DNA from: an uncultured Erysipelotrichaceae bacterium
Lineage (GTDB): Bacteria > Bacillota_I > Bacilli_A > Erysipelotrichales > Erysipelotrichaceae
Assembly (NCBI GenBank): GCA_902795905.1
Contig: CADBMY010000329.1
Span: forward strand, 1 to 13,089
DNA: 13,089 nucleotides
Direction: 5' to 3'
The translations under genes and the position numbers were made by a program. Each line of letters begins with the position of its first letter. The first letter of the stretch is position 1. Below the pieces are notes generated by a model. It had not been told where the DNA came from, did not search any database, and saw nothing but the letters and a program-made list of their open reading frames with translations. Of this stretch, positions 10,964 through 13,089 are shown in pieces.

Positions 10964-13089
10964 ATGACACTTAATGTAAACCAGAACCCGGCGGTGATCA
11001 GGCCGCCTGTACGCAGTTCGATGGCCAATTTCATCAAGTCCATGATGGGCTCACAGTTTGTCATCCCTGTATACCAGAGAAACTATACCTGGCTTCCTGA
11101 TCGTGAAACAGCCAGATACATGAATGATATTGAAGACCTGCTGGCGAGAAGAACAGTCAATCATTTTCTCGGTATCATCATCTACATGGAGACGGACATC
11201 TCCGCGATGTTCAAACAGATCCAGATCGTTGACGGTCAGCAGCGTCTGACGACTTCGTTCATTTTCCTGCTCAGTCTGAAACGGGCAGCCAGAGAAAACA
11301 ATGCCAAAGATGTCGAGGGGATGATCGATGATTATTACCTGTATAACAGACATCTGGCAGGGGATGCACAGATGCGTCTGAAACCGGCTGTCAGTGACGA
11401 TGATGTCTTTGAGAAACTGCTGTACGGCGGGGATGCGGCTCTGGAACGCAAGGACCGTGAGTCGAATGTATACCGCAACTATGAAGCTATCTATCAGAGA
11501 ATACTGAAGCTGCAGAAGCAGTACAGTCTGACTGAGATCCTGGACAGTCTTTCCCGTATCGATATCCTGATGTTTCCGTTATCGGACAATGACAATGCCC
11601 AGCAGATCTTTGAGTCGATCAACTCGACCGGAGCACCGCTGACCAGTGCCGATCTGATCCGCAATTATATCCTGATGAATGATGCCAACGATGTCCAGGA
11701 GAGAAACTACCGGATGTACTGGCAGCCGCTGGAAAAGTACTTCCCGGATTCCCGCCGTCTTGAAGAGTTCTTCCGTTATTACCTGGCAACCAAGACATAC
11801 AATCTGCTCAACCGCCGGGATATCTATGAGGGCTTTAAGGAATACTGGAAAAAGGCAGAGGGTGAGCGTACAAAGCGCATGCAGGATATTCTGCAGTACT
11901 GTATGTATTTCGATGAGATCTACAACGGACCCTGTGCCAACGAAGAACTGGAAGGTGTACTGGCTGACTTCAGAAGAAATGAGAGCCATCTGCCGGCACC
12001 GTTCCTGATGGAGATGTACAGACTGTACAAAGAGGGAAAGATCACAGCCAGAGCAATGGCTGCACAGGTAAGACTGATCGATTCCTACCTGACACGAAGA
12101 GCGTTATGCGGCTATGAGAGCGGGTCTCTCGGGCGTTACTTCCCGCAGCTGCTGCGTTCGGTCATGAAGCGTTATCAGCGAAAAAACGGGGATATCCATG
12201 AGATCACCAAGACGTTCCTGATCAACCAGAACCGGGGCAAATCTCTGGCCATGCCTACGGACAGTCAGCTGCGCAAGACACTGAAGGAGATCAATGCCTA
12301 CTCCCTGATGTGTATTCGTGCCGTACTGGACAGGATCGAACATCATGGGGCAACAGCCAGGGTTGATACTGCCGATCTGAATATCGAACATATCATGCCT
12401 CAGAGACCGAATGCCTACTGGCGGCGTACGGTCCATGCCAAGAGTCAGGATGAGTATACATTATATGCCAATCTGATCGGCAACCTCACACTGTGTGCCG
12501 AATACGACAATACGCTGATGGGGAACCAGGACTTTAACTTCAAGAAGTCTGTTCTCTCGAAGACGAAACATATCCGGATGAATACGGAGATCCTGGAGAA
12601 GGACAGCTGGACCTTCAGTGATATTCTGGCAAGATGCGAGAAACTGGCAGATGAGATCATTGCGATCTATCCGTATGAGGGTGGTAAGGATCTGGATGAT
12701 GATTCCCGTGATGCTGATGTGATCGTGATCTCTTCACCGAGTGTCAATGCCAAAGCTGTCTATCATGACGAGAAGGATATCGAAGTGCTTGCAGGTACGA
12801 CGATGAAGCCTTACGGCAGACAGGAGATGAAGACGATGCGGGTACTGTTCAATGACCTGATGGGTCTTGGCATACTCAGCGAAGATGAAAACGGACGTAT
12901 CCAGTTTGACCGCAACTACGGCTTCCCGTCACTGAACATGGCTGCCCAGTTCCTGCTGCACAGGGGCGGTGATAATGCGCAGTTCTGGACCAGAGAAGAT
13001 GGTAAACCGTTTATCCCGGGAGAGATCGACAGAAGCGCGCAGAAGCCTGCAGAACAGCCTAAACAGCAGGATAACAAAAAGAAGAAAGC
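10964..13089 (+). CDS. DUF262-DUF1524 (GmrSD-type) protein with DUF4357-like C-terminus, 3' partial
   Basis: 708 codons are visible and the frame is still open at the window end. The N-terminal DUF262 domain (GmrS/ParB-like) has IPVYQRNYTW (34-43) and QIVDGQQRLTT (87-97); the DGQQR motif is the family's nucleotide-dependent active-site signature. A helical middle part contains 'QQIFESINSTGAPLTSADLIRNY'. The DUF1524 HNH-type nuclease domain has NIEHIMPQRP (473-482, with H476), LIGNLTL (504-510) and FKKS (526-529). About residues 605-690 resemble DUF4357: 'IEVLAGTTMK', then 'LGILSEDENGRIQF', 'FPSLNMAAQFLL' and 'W..EDGKPF'. A Lys/Gln-rich tail follows. Single-chain GmrSD enzymes are type IV restriction systems that cut modified DNA, so a defence role is likely but inferred. 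AAAGAG (10953-10958) precedes the ATG by 5 nt. Confidence 0.9.
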   Translation, partial: MTLNVNQNPAVIRPPVRSSMANFIKSMMGSQFVIPVYQRNYTWLPDRETARYMNDIEDLLARRTVNHFLGIIIYMETDISAMFKQIQIVDGQQRLTTSFIFLLSLKRAARENNAKDVEGMIDDYYLYNRHLAGDAQMRLKPAVSDDDVFEKLLYGGDAALERKDRESNVYRNYEAIYQRILKLQKQYSLTEILDSLSRIDILMFPLSDNDNAQQIFESINSTGAPLTSADLIRNYILMNDANDVQERNYRMYWQPLEKYFPDSRRLEEFFRYYLATKTYNLLNRRDIYEGFKEYWKKAEGERTKRMQDILQYCMYFDEIYNGPCANEELEGVLADFRRNESHLPAPFLMEMYRLYKEGKITARAMAAQVRLIDSYLTRRALCGYESGSLGRYFPQLLRSVMKRYQRKNGDIHEITKTFLINQNRGKSLAMPTDSQLRKTLKEINAYSLMCIRAVLDRIEHHGATARVDTADLNIEHIMPQRPNAYWRRTVHAKSQDEYTLYANLIGNLTLCAEYDNTLMGNQDFNFKKSVLSKTKHIRMNTEILEKDSWTFSDILARCEKLADEIIAIYPYEGGKDLDDDSRDADVIVISSPSVNAKAVYHDEKDIEVLAGTTMKPYGRQEMKTMRVLFNDLMGLGILSEDENGRIQFDRNYGFPSLNMAAQFLLHRGGDNAQFWTREDGKPFIPGEIDRSAQKPAEQPKQQDNKKKK

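Noticed and set aside
1..13089. CRISPR array, insertion sequence ends, riboswitch or prophage genes
   Set aside because: No regularly spaced repeats, transposase or integrase motifs, phage structural genes or known riboswitch cores were found on reading both strands.

Overview
The window looks like a chromosomal segment from a low-to-mid GC Gram-positive (Firmicutes/Bacillota) bacterium. The evidence is strong AGGAGG-type ribosome binding sites, TTGAAT/TATAAT promoters, many intrinsic terminators, a lipobox lipoprotein and the family mix. Protein style (a DUF4037 protein, a BaiCD/FadH-like reductase, a phosphodiester glycosidase next to a TcaA-like membrane protein) would fit the Erysipelotrichales, but this placement is inference.

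Layout. Positions 2-523 hold the end of a nitroreductase with its own terminator. Positions 609-1064 encode a small SRPBCC protein, convergent with a minus-strand DUF4037 nucleotidyltransferase-like gene (1131-2069); a bidirectional terminator lies between them. A tRNA-Trp(CCA) with promoter and terminator follows at 2168-2333. From about 2334 to 4131 the DNA becomes AT-rich and looks accessory or decayed. It holds a lone lipoprotein gene (2713-3474), a broken Phd/YefM-RelE/ParE toxin-antitoxin pair on the minus strand (3540-3859), a start-less fragment of a repetitive surface protein (3885-4061) and two orphan terminators.

From 4200 the sequence returns to well-kept, higher-GC genes. These are a 645-residue flavin/Fe-S old-yellow-enzyme-type reductase (4200-6137), rarA (6243-7595), and a likely three-gene operon (7641-10499). 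The operon has a good promoter overlapping the end of rarA and a terminator at 10500-10530. It encodes a membrane-anchored phosphodiester glycosidase, a membrane-anchored TcaA/NTF2-like protein with the same N-terminal anchor motif, and uridine phosphorylase. After about 430 bases with no convincing gene, a large DUF262-DUF1524 (GmrSD-type) protein with a DUF4357-like C-terminal domain starts at 10964 and runs off the window end. It is the best candidate here for a defence function.

No CRISPR array, intact insertion sequence or phage module was seen. The most noteworthy items are the GmrSD-like fusion with its unexplained leader, the paired anchored cell-envelope proteins with a palindrome over their promoter, and the decayed island downstream of the tRNA.
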